Positions 1-10,859 of a DNA stretch of 64,000 nt are shown piece after piece. Source of the stretch: Euptelea pleiosperma. Taxonomy: Eukaryota > Streptophyta > Magnoliopsida > Ranunculales > Eupteleaceae. Below the pieces are notes generated by a model, which was not told the DNA's origin, did no database searches, and saw only the letters and a program-made list of their open reading frames with translations. Location of the stretch: NCBI GenBank assembly GCA_035048495.1, contig CM068551.1:16742248-16806247 (forward strand), given 5' to 3'. Made by a program: the position numbers and the translations under genes. How positions within the stretch are numbered: position 1 is the stretch's first letter; the number at the start of each line of letters is the position of its first letter.

Positions 1-331
1 GGTAATCAACCCTGAATTACCTCTACACACAGTAGGACAATATAACTCATGACCCCATAAAACCTGGTGACATTAAAACAAATCTCATACTACTTGCCGA
101 AATTTGAATTATAATATGTTGAGTTTGCGCTAGGCACAAGTGCAAACTCTACAAGCATGGTAATAGCGACCACAGAAAGAATGAGACTGGGAGTACAAAT
201 TACCACTAGATTACACAGGAGGAATACTCATTCAGGGTCGGCAACGGGGGAAGGTGTCCTTCCTTTCTCGGCTGTACAAGTGGCATACTAAGGGTTTGGG
301 ATACCACATTCAATAAGTCTTTCTAAACTAA
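1..331. other. No recognisable gene; probable intron or intergenic DNA
   Basis: No long reading frame, splice-supported exon or clear terminal repeat was seen. If the TPR gene at 707-1097 is functional, its earlier exons must lie left of the window, which would make this stretch part of a long intron. Confidence 0.4.
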
Positions 332-564
332 AGAGATCTCCTATGTCAAAAGACAACCCAATGTGATGTTGCTAGCCATTCCTTTTGTAGTGTTCTATTA
401 GATGGTCACCAAGAAATTTTTTTACTAGATAATAAGGGTCAACCTATCAGTTCAATTTTTACCTCGGTAGATCTCTTTGATGTTACCAATCAAATGGTTG
501 GTCCCATCACATCTAGTTTTGTGCCAAGCGGGTATTCATTACCGATCTATCCTCCTGCTCTGAA
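332..564 (+). other. Unassigned open stretch ending in a strong splice donor
   Basis: After a stop at 329-331 one frame stays open to a TAA at 566-568. It encodes a protein-like sequence including SHSFCSVLLDGHQEIFLLD and later PSGYSLPIYPPALK, with no methionine near its start. Position 565 begins GTAAGTATT, a near-consensus plant 5' splice site, so it could be an internal exon ending at 564. Its phase does not fit the TPR exon at 707, so it is not simply the previous exon of that gene. It may be a captured gene fragment. I do not recognise the family. Confidence 0.3.
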
Positions 565-706
565 GTAAGTATTCGTTATTAAAACACAAGAAGTGGGTAG
601 AAGAGGAATGAGGTTTGAATGAAGTCTTTGCTCTCTGGTTTATTTGATCAAAGTCGGTGTTTCTCTATTATTTTGTCAATTAATGTACCTGCATGTTTTT
701 CTTAAG

Positions 707-1097
707 ACCAAGGGAGACCTTCGGGGAGCTGAGGAATACTACTCGCGTGCTATACTAGCAGATCCCAGAGACGGCGAAATCTTGTCACGATATGCTAAAT
801 TGGTGTGGGAACTCCATCATGATCACGAAAGAGCTTCTAGTTACTTCGAACGGGCAGTTCAAGCTGCTCCTGAAGATAGGTGCGTAGGTTCTTGGAGTCA
901 TTTTATCTTTTCAGAAATGTATGTACATAATGTGTCCAAATCTTTACCTCTGGTTTCTTGTTTGCAGCCATGTTCTTGCGGCATATGCTAGTTTCCTCTG
1001 GGAAACAGAGGACGGTGAAGAAGAAGAAAGCCTCTCGCAAGATCTTGTTGGAGTGCCAATGTTTCACAACGGAGCCATGGCTTCTGCAAGTGCTTGA
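707..1097 (+). CDS. TPR-like superfamily protein, 3' part (two exons)
   Basis: Exon 707-878 follows an AG acceptor and encodes TKGDLRGAEEYYSRAILADP and on to FERAVQAAPEDR. A GTGCGT donor follows. Exon 968-1097 begins after TTTGCAG, continues in phase as SHVLAAYASFLWETEDGEEE, and stops with TGA at 1095-1097. The repeats have the TPR pattern (paired helices, AEEYYSRAILADP, ASSYFERAVQAAP), and the acidic tail is typical of small plant TPR-like proteins with a few C-terminal repeats. The N-terminal part is missing: no exon ending in the expected YAxFL helix was seen upstream, so it should lie left of the window, unless this is a truncated copy. TPR helices bind other proteins; the partner is unknown. 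Confidence 0.75.
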
Positions 1098-1465
1098 CTC
1101 TGACAGACATGGATATAGAGGTATTAATGCTCCATGAATTACAGTGGTTGAGAATGTGAAAGCCAATATCTAAGTGATAGAGAAGAAAACTGATGTTTCT
1201 GACCCAAAACATTTTGGGATAAGGTGCAGATGATGATGATTTGTTGGATTTTAACATTGCTAATATGTGGTCGAATAAGAGAGCATTCTGAAATAAATGT
1301 TTACCATAATAATAGTAGGAAAGATTATATCCAATTGAGTTCGCTTAGGGTCCATATTTGGCCCAGCTGTGCATTCAGGGTCTGCCACCTATACATGGCT
1401 GCTGGTGTCCTCATGCTGTGGAAAGGGGAAACGAGTTCATTTTTGCTAACAATGCTTAGCGAAGC
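1098..1465 (+). repeat. 3' flank of TPR gene with RTE-type LINE tail at about 1186-1240
   Basis: After the TPR stop codon, 1186-1240 reads GACCCAAAACATTTTGGGAT, then AAGG, then GATGATGATGAT. This matches the 3' end of plant RTE-clade non-LTR elements, in which a conserved WRxRIHxADPxxWGKA-like end precedes a short GATGAT tail. Similar tails occur at about 4130-4225, 12700-12775 and 21895-21960. The rest shows nothing clear. Confidence 0.45.
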
Positions 1466-1569
1466 GCCTCTGCATCCAACACATACCCCTGACAACCCTG
1501 TTTTCAAAAATGTTGAAATTTCAAAATCTGAAAACAGGGTTGTCAATTATACATGTTGGATGCAGAGGC
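1466..1569. repeat. Small perfect-armed fold-back element
   Basis: The left arm starts GCCTCTGCATCCAACA and ends GACAACCCTGTTTTCA. The right arm is its near-perfect reverse complement, ending TGTTGGATGCAGAGGC. About 41 bp per arm surround a short AT-rich spacer, giving a roughly 104-bp hairpin of MITE type. No convincing target duplication was found, so the true ends may extend further. Confidence 0.6.
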
Positions 1570-2211
1570 ACTTATAGCAAGTACCAAAAACTGCTGTGGA
1601 CACCACCCCCATTATTAGGTGGCAATTTCTGATTGGAGTGCGCTGCACTTCAGCAATTGTTTTTTCCTTCTGTAAATATTGAATGCCGGTCCGAAGATCA
1701 TTTCCTCCCTGAATAGCTCATACATTGATTTCGTCCTACTAGTTTATGTAACACTCTCTGTGAGATTGACCCTTTTTCCATAAATTAATCTCGCCCACTT
1801 GATGTAGATTTGTTCAAAACTGTCATTTCATTGATAACACTGTCAATGGGGGGTTTGATTTCATTGTGGTAAAAATTGAGGAATGCTAGCAAGCAACCCA
1901 TTTAATGCGTTGAACAGATGCAATGCAGGAAAAAGCAAGAGAAACTACCCAGAAAAAACAACTGTTAATTAAAAGTATATATTTTTATTGTCTTTTACCG
2001 CATTACATTTGTGCAACACAGCGTCGCCTACTAGCATTCATCTGTGAAAATTTTGCTACTCAAGAGTAGATTTGAGAAAAATGAGGAGCCGAGTCTCCCT
2101 GTAGAGTTTGAAATCAAAACAGAGATGCAGAACGTCACCTTCAAATGTGCACTTGAATCCCTTCTTGTGTGAATAGTCTCACTCCTTGTTCACAATCTGG
2201 AAAGTTTTTTT
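1570..2211. other. No gene seen
   Basis: AT-rich DNA with no supported coding frame. Part could be 3' untranslated sequence of the TPR gene, but no clear polyadenylation site distinguishes it. Confidence 0.3.
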
Positions 2212-2425
2212 TATATTTTGATAGGCAAACATTATAGGGTCAGGCTTCCGGGACAGGCCTTTTCTTTTGACAGGATCCCAGGATAGGCCTTCTGAAGTGT
2301 GGATTCCAACGGTGGTGGCATCAGTTTTTGCCAAAGCAAAACCACCGTTGGATTCTCGGAACCACGCCCGAGAAACCAAGTCCCAGGAGCCTGTCAAAAA
2401 ATCCTGTTCCAATATTTATATTAGC
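2212..2425. repeat. Fold-back MITE-like element
   Basis: Two diverged arms face each other. The inner edges are ATTCCAACGGTGGT and ACCACCGTTGGATTC. Further out, GACAGGATCCCAGGA pairs with TCCCAGGAGCCTGTC, and the outer ends are AT-rich with TTTTGATAGGC against GCTAATATAAA-type sequence. No protein-coding content. Ends are approximate because the arms are diverged. Confidence 0.5.
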
Positions 2426-2879
2426 AAAACAGAAAACATACACCTACTTTGAATTTGGACCCAAGTCTTTGTGTTTATATATTTACATAGACATACAGAA
2501 CAGGACCCTAACCACAACCTGGATTTCCCAGTTTTGGCTGCCCTTTGGGCCAAAAAGTAAACAGATTGGTTACCTTCTTGAAGAACATGGGACACCATGA
2601 CTAAAAGGAGGTCCAGCATGAAGTCATACGATGCATGTTTCATCCCCACCATCCTCCTCTAAAACTATTCTCGAGCCGTTCTTGTCAGCAAGATCCGAGT
2701 AAAATATATTGAATTTGTAGCCCTGCACTGTCTTCAGAGGCCGGTCACGGCCGTAATGGATTCAATTGTACTTGTTCCATTGGTATCCAGTGTAAACTTT
2801 AATAGGGACTGTTATAGTGGCTTATCGATAGTCACCGTTAAACTAAGATTTCTAAATGCAATTAATCGTCCCCATCATC

Positions 2880-3975
2880 TTAGCTACAAACTTTCAACGA
2901 TTTTGGAAAAATGTTGGCTACTTGGTCTTCTGATTGGCAAAACTCGAGCAAAACTTCATTGTCCTTCACGAGGTTACGGATGAAGTGGAATTTGATGTCT
3001 ATATGCTTGCTTCTTTAGTGAAAAAAATAGGTTTTTAACTAGTGCGGCCGCCGACTTACTATCGCACATGATCTTAGTTGGAGCTTCTTGCTTGTACTTC
3101 AAATATCGAAACGTTCTTCGTAACCACACTACTTGAGTAGCATTGTGAACTATTGCGATGTACTCCGCCTCAACTATTGAAAGTGCAACCCCCTGTTGCT
3201 TGTTAGATGACCAAGAATTTTTTTTCAATTAACATCACCTTCTCGATCATGTTACACCCGACAATCTCACACTTGTTAGTATCCTGTGTACGTTTAGGCC
3301 CTGCTTGGTTCACTGCACTAGGATGCATTTTGCACTCCAATGCAAATGGAGTGAGTTGCATGCATTGGGTTCGCTTGCTACAGTTTTTGAGCTGCAGTGG
3401 CTTGCATTTATTTTGTTAAGAAGTTTGCAAAGGCTTGGCAACCACTTGCACACCAGCTCATTTGCACGTCTCCAACCAATCACATGTAGTCCCAAAATTG
3501 TGGCAAGTGAGTGCCTATGTATCCCAATACAGCGAACCAAGCAGAGCCTTAATGCCTAGAAAGTATGACATAAGCCCCATGTTTGTCTTCTCGAACTGTC
3601 AAATCATAGCCTGCATGTATTCTTCAATCAACTTCAGGTTATTTTCAGTAAAAATCAAGTCTTCAACATATAAACACACAAAAAATTAATCACCATATGG
3701 ATTAGACTTCATATACAAAGTATGATCATATGGACACTCTTGGAACTCATGGTTGTGGAAAATTATTCAATCTATCTAACCCTAGGCGCTTGCTTTAACT
3801 CATATAAGCAGCCCTTTTTTCAACTTGTAGACCTTATTTTCATGCCCTTTCTTCACATAGCCTATAGGTTGCATAACATAGACTTCTTCTTCAAGCACAC
3901 TATTCAAGGGTTGCATAACATATATTTCTTCTTTAAGCACACCATTCAAGAATACAAACTTTACATACATTTGAA
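2880..3975 (-). mobile_element. Decayed Ty1/Copia fragment (RT and RNase H), split by a MITE
   Basis: Read on the minus strand, 3975 to 3770 gives a Copia reverse-transcriptase start (FLNGVLKEEIYVMQPL, GYVKKGHENKVYKLKKGL). 3720 to 3552 gives the catalytic segment YGDYFVCLYVDDLIFTENN followed by MGLMSYFL. 3228 to 2900 gives RNase H (SWSSNKQQGVALSIVEAEYI, then DIKFHFIR). Stops, frame breaks and a deletion between RT and RNase H show it is dead. A 42-bp direct duplication (3867-3908 and 3909-3950) repeats 14 residues of the RT. The Tourist-like MITE at 3297-3548 sits between the RT and RNase H parts. Confidence 0.8.
3297..3548. mobile_element. Tourist-like (PIF/Harbinger) MITE with TTA target duplication
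   Basis: The left end is GGCCCTGCTTGGTTC and the right end GAACCAAGCAGAGCC, inverted copies with one mismatch. The trinucleotide TTA flanks both sides (3294-3296 and 3549-3551), the target duplication of PIF/Harbinger MITEs. The element is 252 bp with no coding capacity and lies inside the dead Copia fragment, so it inserted later. Confidence 0.8.
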
Positions 3976-4235
3976 AAATAAAGGAAAGCCAATTGAGATG
4001 GTTAGGTCATGTACAACGAAGACCAATGAAGAGGAATGTGCAAGTCGAAGAACCTAAAAGGGCAAAAGAAAACCAAAACGGATATGGAATGAAATTCTTA
4101 CAAGAGATTTCAAGAAACTTGCCTCAACGGAAGAGATAACTTTTTATAGGATTGAATAGATGAGGAAGATTCATGCAACCAACCCAAACCATGGGGAAAA
4201 AGACTTATGATGATCATGATATTAATAATATAGAG
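3976..4235 (+). mobile_element. RTE-clade LINE 3' end fragment
   Basis: The plus strand encodes a decayed C-terminal segment resembling LRWFGHVQRRPMNEE, then VEEPKRAKRKPKRIWNEIL, ending near IHATNPNHGE. It is followed by TTATGATGATCATGAT. This GHVxRR...P.....W end plus a short ATG/GAT-repeat tail is characteristic of plant RTE-type non-LTR retrotransposons. Only the last 80 or so codons remain, as expected from 5' truncation during target-primed reverse transcription. Confidence 0.65.
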
Positions 4236-4412
4236 GTGTTCTGGCAAATTAGGGAAGTTTCATCGCCATGGGTAGTTTTAGAAACTGACAACTTAAAAGG
4301 GCAATTTCAGAAGATCAAGTCTTTTTGAACTTGGAAGGGTGAATTTAAGAATGTTGCAACTCTTGGGCAGGTCTAGAACTTTGTAATGATTTATGCAAGT
4401 TAAAGACCAAAA

Positions 4413-5990
4413 ATGGATGAAACCATCCAACATCTCAGTTCTGCTTTTAACAAACAAATTTATGTGGCGTGTCGTGATGGGGTAGTTGTCCGACCTCGGC
4501 CAGGATCCTTGACCCAAGGTATTGCCCGATGGCAACATGCACTCTGTGGAATGGTCATGGCGGACTCCTTGATAGACCCAAAGCGAGTGGAAAAAAGTGC
4601 CCAAAGCTTGTGGGATCGCTCTCGACCTTTTCAGTTCGTTGACCTAAACCAGAATAAGTTTGCCTTCCTTTTTTACTTCAGAAGACCATCAACGGTGGGT
4701 AATGGATAATGGACCATGGTTGATCTAGGACATCTGTTGATCCTAACTAAACGGGATCTACTTATACCCATTGAAGAAATGGAATTCATTTTCAGTCCCT
4801 TATGGGTCCAAGCTCATGGACTTCCCCCTGAAAGGTTCAGTGAGGACATGGCTAAAGATCTCGGCAATGTTATAGGACAAGTTCTTACGGTTGACTTCAA
4901 CAGTAAAGATGTTGCTCCAAAGAGATTCAAAGTCCGTATTAACACCAAACTTCCACTCTCATCTGGCGCTTGGGTCCTCATTAAATAGAGTCTGATTTGG
5001 GTGGATTTCCGGTATGAAAGGCTTCCAACGGTATGCTTCCGATGTGGGTTGTTAGGCCATCTGACAAAACAATGTTGAGAAGAAATCCATGTGGCTGCCT
5101 CTAATCCATCACACTTTGATGATAACACCAGTCGTTGGAGAGATCCAAGAGCTCCGAGATCTAGTTTATTCCTTCGAGCGAAAACGAAATCGGAAGAGGT
5201 CAGCAGATTCAATCAAACGGTGAATTCGCGATCATCATTGGCAGGTAACACCAGTCACCGGTCTGGATCTCAAACTTTTATTGGAACTGGATCAATAGGC
5301 CCACAACCTAAAAGTAGAATCTTGTACCTTGCCCAAATAAGTCAGCAAGATCTCTCGAATTCCGATGCAAATTTTCCCCTTTTTCAAGCTACTGGAATAG
5401 ATACTGACCCCCTTTCTGACAAACCTACTCACCTTATAGATTACCTCACGCCACCCCCTTCCATAAATCCCTTGGGTACATTGAATATAGCTCTTGCGGA
5501 TACTCCTGCTGTGACCTCTCCCCCGCTTGTCACCTCACCGCCCATCCTTACCGCTATCACACTGACACCTATTCCCCTAACCTCGTGCAAATCGAGAATC
5601 TCTCCAGATTTTCCTTTGCTAACCCCTGATACACAAACTGAATTCTCATCTAAAACTGGACCTGAGCACCTTACTGATTCCCTTACCATCCCAGCACATG
5701 TCCTACAGTCTGCTGGGTGGATTGAGAGTATCCCTTCTGACACTTCCATTTCTCCTGGACATGTAACCTCTGCTCCAGAATCCATTTTTTTCATCTTCGG
5801 CATTTGCAAATCCCCCCAAGGAAACTGGAACCAAACAACCCATAGCTTCCCAACCTTCTGAACAAGATACTTTGGACACCAGGGGTGCAAGAAAGCTCAA
5901 GCGAAATTCCACTCAAACAGTCGGCACACGACAAAAACCAGATCACTCCATCTCAGGTCAGTACCATTAATACTTTTGGTAGTTCATCTT
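4413..5990 (+). pseudogene. LINE ORF1: DUF4283 domain plus CCHC zinc knuckle (broken)
   Basis: The frame starting at 4413 (MDETIQHLSSAFNKQIYVAC) runs into a stop at about 4707 and resumes at 4716 with ILTKRDLLIPIEEMEF and SPLWVQAHGLPPERFSEDMA, a typical plant DUF4283 region. A further stop at 4986-4988 precedes a zinc knuckle at 5034-5075 (CFRCGLLGHLTKQC, spacing CX2CX4HX4C). From 5091 a Ser/Thr/Pro-rich tail stays open to 5861. The protein would coat LINE RNA in the ribonucleoprotein. At least two stops disrupt it. Confidence 0.75.
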
Positions 5991-6070
5991 ACAACCCTAT
6001 TGAAGATTAATTATGTTGTTCTACACAAACGAGCGAAGGTGGCGGGCCCCAATACGCCCCAAATGGATAG

Positions 6071-6930
6071 ATGAAGATCCTTGCCTGGAATTGTCGAGGG
6101 AGTGGGAAACCCTCGACACTTAGGGCCCTCAAAACCCACATTCGAGACCACAACTCGGATTGTATATTCCTTTCTGAAACCAAATCTAGCATGCATCTGA
6201 TCAACACCCTAGGATACCCTAATTCCTGCATCTAGCCTGCTATAGGAAGAAGTGAAGGCCTATGGGTAGCCTGGAAACTTAATGTTGTTATGGACCCCAT
6301 CTTCCAAAACAACCGAGGTATTCACCTTCGAGTAACTTCTGAACCCCCCCCCCCCTCTACTCCTTGGATCTTGTCCATTCTTTATGGTGACCCTCGATCC
6401 CACCATCGACAGAATTTATGAAACGATCTTACTTCCTTTGGCCAAGTCATTTCCTCCCCTTGGATAATCGTTGGGGACCTAAATGACATCTTTGTTCATT
6501 GGAAAAAATCGGGAGGCAGCACCAGTAAGCACATTAATCGCGCTCATCTTGATTTCTTTGATGCATTTGATTTCTCTGACTTGGGTTATTCTGGCGCTCC
6601 ATTCACTTGGTCGAACCAAAGAACAAGCTTTGCCCTCGTCCGGGAACGTTTGGACAAAGTCTTTGCTAACATTGGTTGGCGGCACCTATTTCCTGATACT
6701 TCGGTTAAGCATTTGATCTCCTATGGCTCTGACCATTGTCCCATTCTGATTAACTCCTATCCTGGGGTTCATAACTTTCCTAAACCCTTCAAATTTCTTG
6801 CCCAATGGGCACAAGAGGAGGAATGCCAAAACATTGTCCATGACACTTGGACCCCCCTGTCTTTGTCCCCCCCGTGTTACTTTGAAAATTCGAAATACCA
6901 AATCCAGACTGAAAGAATAGAACCGAATTA
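6071..6930 (+). pseudogene. LINE ORF2 endonuclease domain (broken)
   Basis: The ATG at 6071 begins MKILAWNCRGSGKPSTLRAL, the standard start of plant L1 ORF2, then FLSETKS (catalytic Glu). After stops near 6231 and 6420 come WIIVGDLNDI (GDxN motif), YSGAPFTWSNQR, FALVRERLDKVFAN and SYGSDHCPIL (SDH catalytic motif). These are the conserved blocks of the exonuclease-endonuclease-phosphatase fold that nicks target DNA. Catalytic residues remain, but the frame is interrupted at least twice. Confidence 0.8.
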
Positions 6931-7118
6931 AATATGGGAATGTGATTGATCATGTCAAAAACCTCAAATCAGCCCTATTGATAGCCCAAGGTGATAATAC
7001 CCCCCAATCTGACCCTCAATCTGAAAAAAAATCTTTTGGCCCAATTGGATGTTGCCCTTTGTCGAGAGGAATCTCTTTGGCGGAAAAAATATCGAGAGCT
7101 TTGGCTTAAGGATGGGGA

Positions 7119-8760
7119 TTGCAACACCAAGTTCTTCCACTTATCCACCATCATCAGGAGATGGAAAATAGGATTGACAATATCAAAGACTCCCAAAGGA
7201 ATTGGCATCACAATTGTGGTAATGTGGGCAAAGCTTTTGTAGCATTCTTTTCAGAGCTATTCTCATCTTCCAACCCTTCAAATCTCGATCTCATTCAGGA
7301 AGTTATCACAAACAAGGTTTCATCTGAGGATGATATCATGCTTACATCCCTTCCCTCCATTGAAGAAGTCAAAGTTGCCACATTCAGTATTTGTGCCAAT
7401 AAGGCCCCGGGCCCCGATGGGTTTACTACTTTCTTCTTCCAAAAGTTCTGGGAGGACATTAAAAAAGACATTATTGCCCTAGTTACAAATCTCTTTCTGA
7501 ATCAATGCGACATTCAGTGGCTCAATCACACTAATATTGCCCTTATTCCTAAATCCAAGGCCCCGGAATCCATTTCACAATTTAGGCCCATTAGCCTTTG
7601 CAATGTAGTGTATAAAATTATTTCCAAAATCCTTACTTGCAGACTTAGGCAGATCATCGGCAACCTTGTCTCCTCTAATCAAGCAGCCTTCATTTCTGGT
7701 CGACTTATTTCAGACAATACTATCCTGGCCCAGGAGATCATACACCATATAAAAAAAAAGGGGGGGGGGGGGGGGAGGGGAAGCAAGGTTTAATGCCAGT
7801 CAAATTGGATATGGCTAAAGCCTATGACCAGATTGAATGGTCTTTTGTGTGTAACACTATGAGGGCCATGGGTTTTAATAAACATTGGATTCATATGATA
7901 AATCGTTGCATTTCCTCCCCATCCTTTTCTGTCTTACTTAATGGATCTCTGGTGGGTGTTTTCAAATCCTCCCGTGGCCTTCACCAAGGGGACCCACTTT
8001 CCCCTTTCTTGTTCATCCTTTGCACCGAAGTCTTATCTAAATTGATCTCTAAGGAGGAACATCTGAATCATATACATGGCATCAAAATTGCCCTCCTATT
8101 TCCCACTCGTTCATTGCCGATGATTGTTTTATTTTTTGTAGGGCCAATTTAGTAGAAGCTAGAACCTTGCAGGATATCCTTCAAGCTTATTGTGAAGGAT
8201 CCGGTCAGAAAATCAATCATGGTAAGTCAGGCCTAATGTTTAGTCCTAACCTCCACCGGCATCGAAAAAGAGTTATGTCCTACATCCTCAATATTAAGAA
8301 CTTAACTCTCTCAGAGAAATACTTGGGCACCCCCTTGTTCATTGGTAGGTCCAAACTGAAAGCTTTCAATCATACTATAGATCACATTGAGAGTGTCATC
8401 ACTGGTTGGCGATCCCGTACGCTCTCCCTGGCTGGTAGAACCACACTCATTAAATCTGTGGTTCATGACATTCCCATATATATCATGTCCTCATTTCTCT
8501 TTCCTCAAAAGATGGGTTCTCAGCTTGATTCCTTAGCCAACCACTTTTGGTGGCATGGAGGAGATAGCTCAAAATCCTTGCATCTCATTAGTTGGGAGGC
8601 TCTTTGTACTCCGAAAGCTGTAGGTGGGTTAGGCTTTCGTAAGTTCTATGAAGCGAATCTTGCTTTATTGGCTAAGAATGTGTGGAAAATTCTAACGGAA
8701 CCAAATTCCCTTTTGTCTCGTACCTTGAAAGGAAAACACTTCCCAACTCTTCCATTTTAG
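7119..8760 (+). pseudogene. LINE ORF2 reverse transcriptase domain (frameshifted)
   Basis: Blocks in order: NKAPGPDGFTTFFFQKFW, IALIPKSKAPE, FRPISLCNVVYKIISKIL, QAAFISGRLISDN (one frame to 7793); VKLDMAKAYDQIEWSFV and SSRGLHQGDPLSPFLF (7793-8152 frame); then the catalytic block HSFIADDCFIFCRAN, visible only in another frame at about 8102-8150; then the thumb region GSGQKINHGKSGLMFSP. The first frame change coincides with a run of A then G at 7751-7776; the second is near 8095. YADD-type catalysis (here IADD) is seen, but no single intact frame remains. Confidence 0.85.
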
Positions 8761-10071
8761 ATACATCTCCCAAACTGGGTGATCCTTGGGTTTTGAAAGG
8801 TATCTTTAAGGCTAAAGATATCTTTAAACATCACTTTATTAAATTGATTGGTAATGGCCTACAAACCAATATCTGGATAGATCCGTGGATTTTTAATGGT
8901 TGTGATCACCTCTTCCATCCTACTCGTCCTCCAAACTGTCCGTGGGAATCTGTCACAGAATTAATCACTGTGGATAGATTATGGAATGAGCCAGTTATCC
9001 ACTCTCTTTTCACTACAACAGTGGCAGATACGATTCTCTCCACCAATATCAGTCAACATTCCTTTGAGGATAGATGGTTTTGGGCTAAGGATAAGCATGG
9101 ACGGTTCTCTACAAAATCAGCTTTCAATCATCTACCCCGGGCTCCCTTACTTCTTCGATCGACTGTTACTACAACTCAATTCTGGGCAGATATATGGCAA
9201 ATTAAAGCTCCTTATCAATGCCAAGTCTTCCTATGGAAAGTTATGCGAGGGATACTTCCCACCAAAGATATCCTCCATGCTCGTATCAATCATATTGGAG
9301 CGGAGTTCCCGATGTGGTCATCCTAATGAAGACATGGCCCATGTCCTATTTTATTGCCCTTCCTCAGCAAAAATTTGGTTTGCCTCTTCAATCGGCCTTC
9401 GTATGGTCAACATGTCCCTCCAGGACATTAAGTCATGGATAACAAATATCTTTACGTTGTATAAAAGCAAAGATGATGCCGATGTATTCCTTGCTGTACT
9501 TTGTTGTACTCTCCTTTGGCGTATCTGGATCAGAAGAAATACGGAGATATTTGATAAAAGGACTGACAGCCCTCTCCGCGTGTTAAAAAACCTCTCCTCC
9601 TTGTTGGCTCCTCAACCTAAGCAAAACCTAGCACCTCCTAGAGCTTCTGCACACTGGTTATCCCCCCCTCATATGGGTTGGTTCAAACAAAATACTGATG
9701 GGGCTTGGGATGCTGCATCTAATCAAGCTGGTTTAGGCTTCATTATTAGAGATGAAGCTAAATCCTTCATCTTGGCTGGAGGGTGCATGGATGCTGCATC
9801 TAATCAAGCTGGTTTAGGCTTCATTATTAGAGATGAAGCTAAATCCTTCATCTTGGCAGGAGGGTGCATGGATGCTGCATCTAATCAAGCTGGTTTAGGC
9901 TTCATTATTAGAGATGAAGCTAAATCCTTCATCTTGGCAGGAGGGTGCAAGGTGGATGCAAGGTCAACAGTTGAGGACCTCCTCGTATGTACTATGTATG
10001 GTCTTCCCCACCCCCTTGGCTGGTCTCTTTTTGTAAAGGGAAGGCGGGTTAGACCTTGGTTTCTCTTTTAA
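8682..10071 (+). pseudogene. LINE zf-RVT and RNase H end with triplicated segment
   Basis: The frame from 8682 encodes KDKHGRFSTKSAFNHLPRAP and YQCQVFLWKVMRGILPT, then switches to CGHPNEDMAHVLFYCPSSAK (zf-RVT cysteine and histidine positions). It ends in a plant RNase H start, WFKQNTDGAWDAASNQAGLG. The segment DAASNQAGLGFIIRDEAKSF is present three times. After the third copy the RNase H fold is truncated, with only a short C-terminal tail to the stop at 10069-10071. Confidence 0.75.
9709..9948 (+). repeat. 81-bp in-frame tandem repeat, three copies
   Basis: Copies start at 9709, 9790 and 9871 with GATGCTGCATCTAATCAAGC and end in GGGTGC. They are almost identical; copies two and three share GGCAGG where copy one has GGCTGG. 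Each unit encodes 27 residues of the RNase H start and keeps the frame. The near identity points to recent slippage or unequal exchange within a dead LINE. Confidence 0.95.
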
Positions 10072-10106
10072 TATATATATAGTTCAAGATTACCCAAAAA
10101 AAAAGT

Positions 10107-10859
10107 CCGTAAACTAGTGTTAAGGTCGAACTGGCCAATGAGCTTTTAGGCCCAACCCGTTTAATATTATTGGGCCAGTCTTGGGCATGTAGATGTTAGA
10201 GGTTTAATTGGCCAGGACGGGCTTGGGCAGCTACAACAATCCCAGGCCGAGCCAGGCTCAAGCCTAACTAAACCGGGCCCATTAACTCCCCTAACATAAA
10301 CTAAAATAATAGCTGCAGGGACAAACAAAAAAGACAGCATCTCTTGAACCACTCTTCAAGGATCAGGTGCGTTATATTGGTAGAAATTTCGAAGATTTCT
10401 AAATAAACCATCCATCGTATTGTGATGGACACGTGGCTATCGTTCATCATCAAGTGCAACTGCGCAAAGGAAAGTTACAAAGTAAATAAAAAAGGAAAAA
10501 CTGGTAAACAAAAACCCAGAACACCATGTATTTGTCCATTACTAACTGCTCAGAACAAGCTTCTAAAATGCAAACTCTGCCCACTTAAATTAAAAGTAGA
10601 AAAAAAAATACAAAAAAAAAGATATAAAAAGATTCCCACACCCGAAAAAAAAAAAAAAAAAGATGGCGCTTCCTCTCACAACATCTAATCAAAATAAGTC
10701 CAAAAATATGAATATATATTTCTTGAAACCATTAAAAAAGAATGTGATGAACAGGAAACTAGACCCAAAACTGTGCTATTTCTCCCTCTGCTAATAAACT
10801 TAAGTTGTGGCCGCAGATGGGATCAGATCATTCCTTGATACTTGGTTTCCCAAGATCCC
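10107..10859. other. Intergenic stretch, no gene seen
   Basis: 10130-10300 is rich in GGCCCA/TGGGCC-type words and could be an old repeat. 10580-10665 holds A-rich runs. The end of this stretch (10690-10859) is probably 3' untranslated sequence of the minus-strand G3BP-like gene. No coding frame is supported. Confidence 0.4.

Larger units (their letters stand above)
4236..10106 (+). mobile_element. L1-type LINE, almost full length, inactive
   Basis: In order on the plus strand: a DUF4283-type ORF1 with a CCHC knuckle (4413-5990), an apurinic-type endonuclease (6071-6930), reverse transcriptase (about 7119-8760), a zf-RVT region (about 9080-9400) and an RNase H start (about 9690-9960). It ends near an A-run at 10097-10105. 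In-frame stops in ORF1 and EN, frame changes near 7765 and 8095, and an 81-bp triple repeat in RNase H make it non-functional. The 5' boundary is uncertain and no target duplication was found. Confidence 0.8.

Noticed and set aside
5441..5890. 149-aa minus frame opposite LINE ORF1
   Set aside because: Shadow of the Ser/Thr/Pro-rich ORF1 tail on the plus strand.
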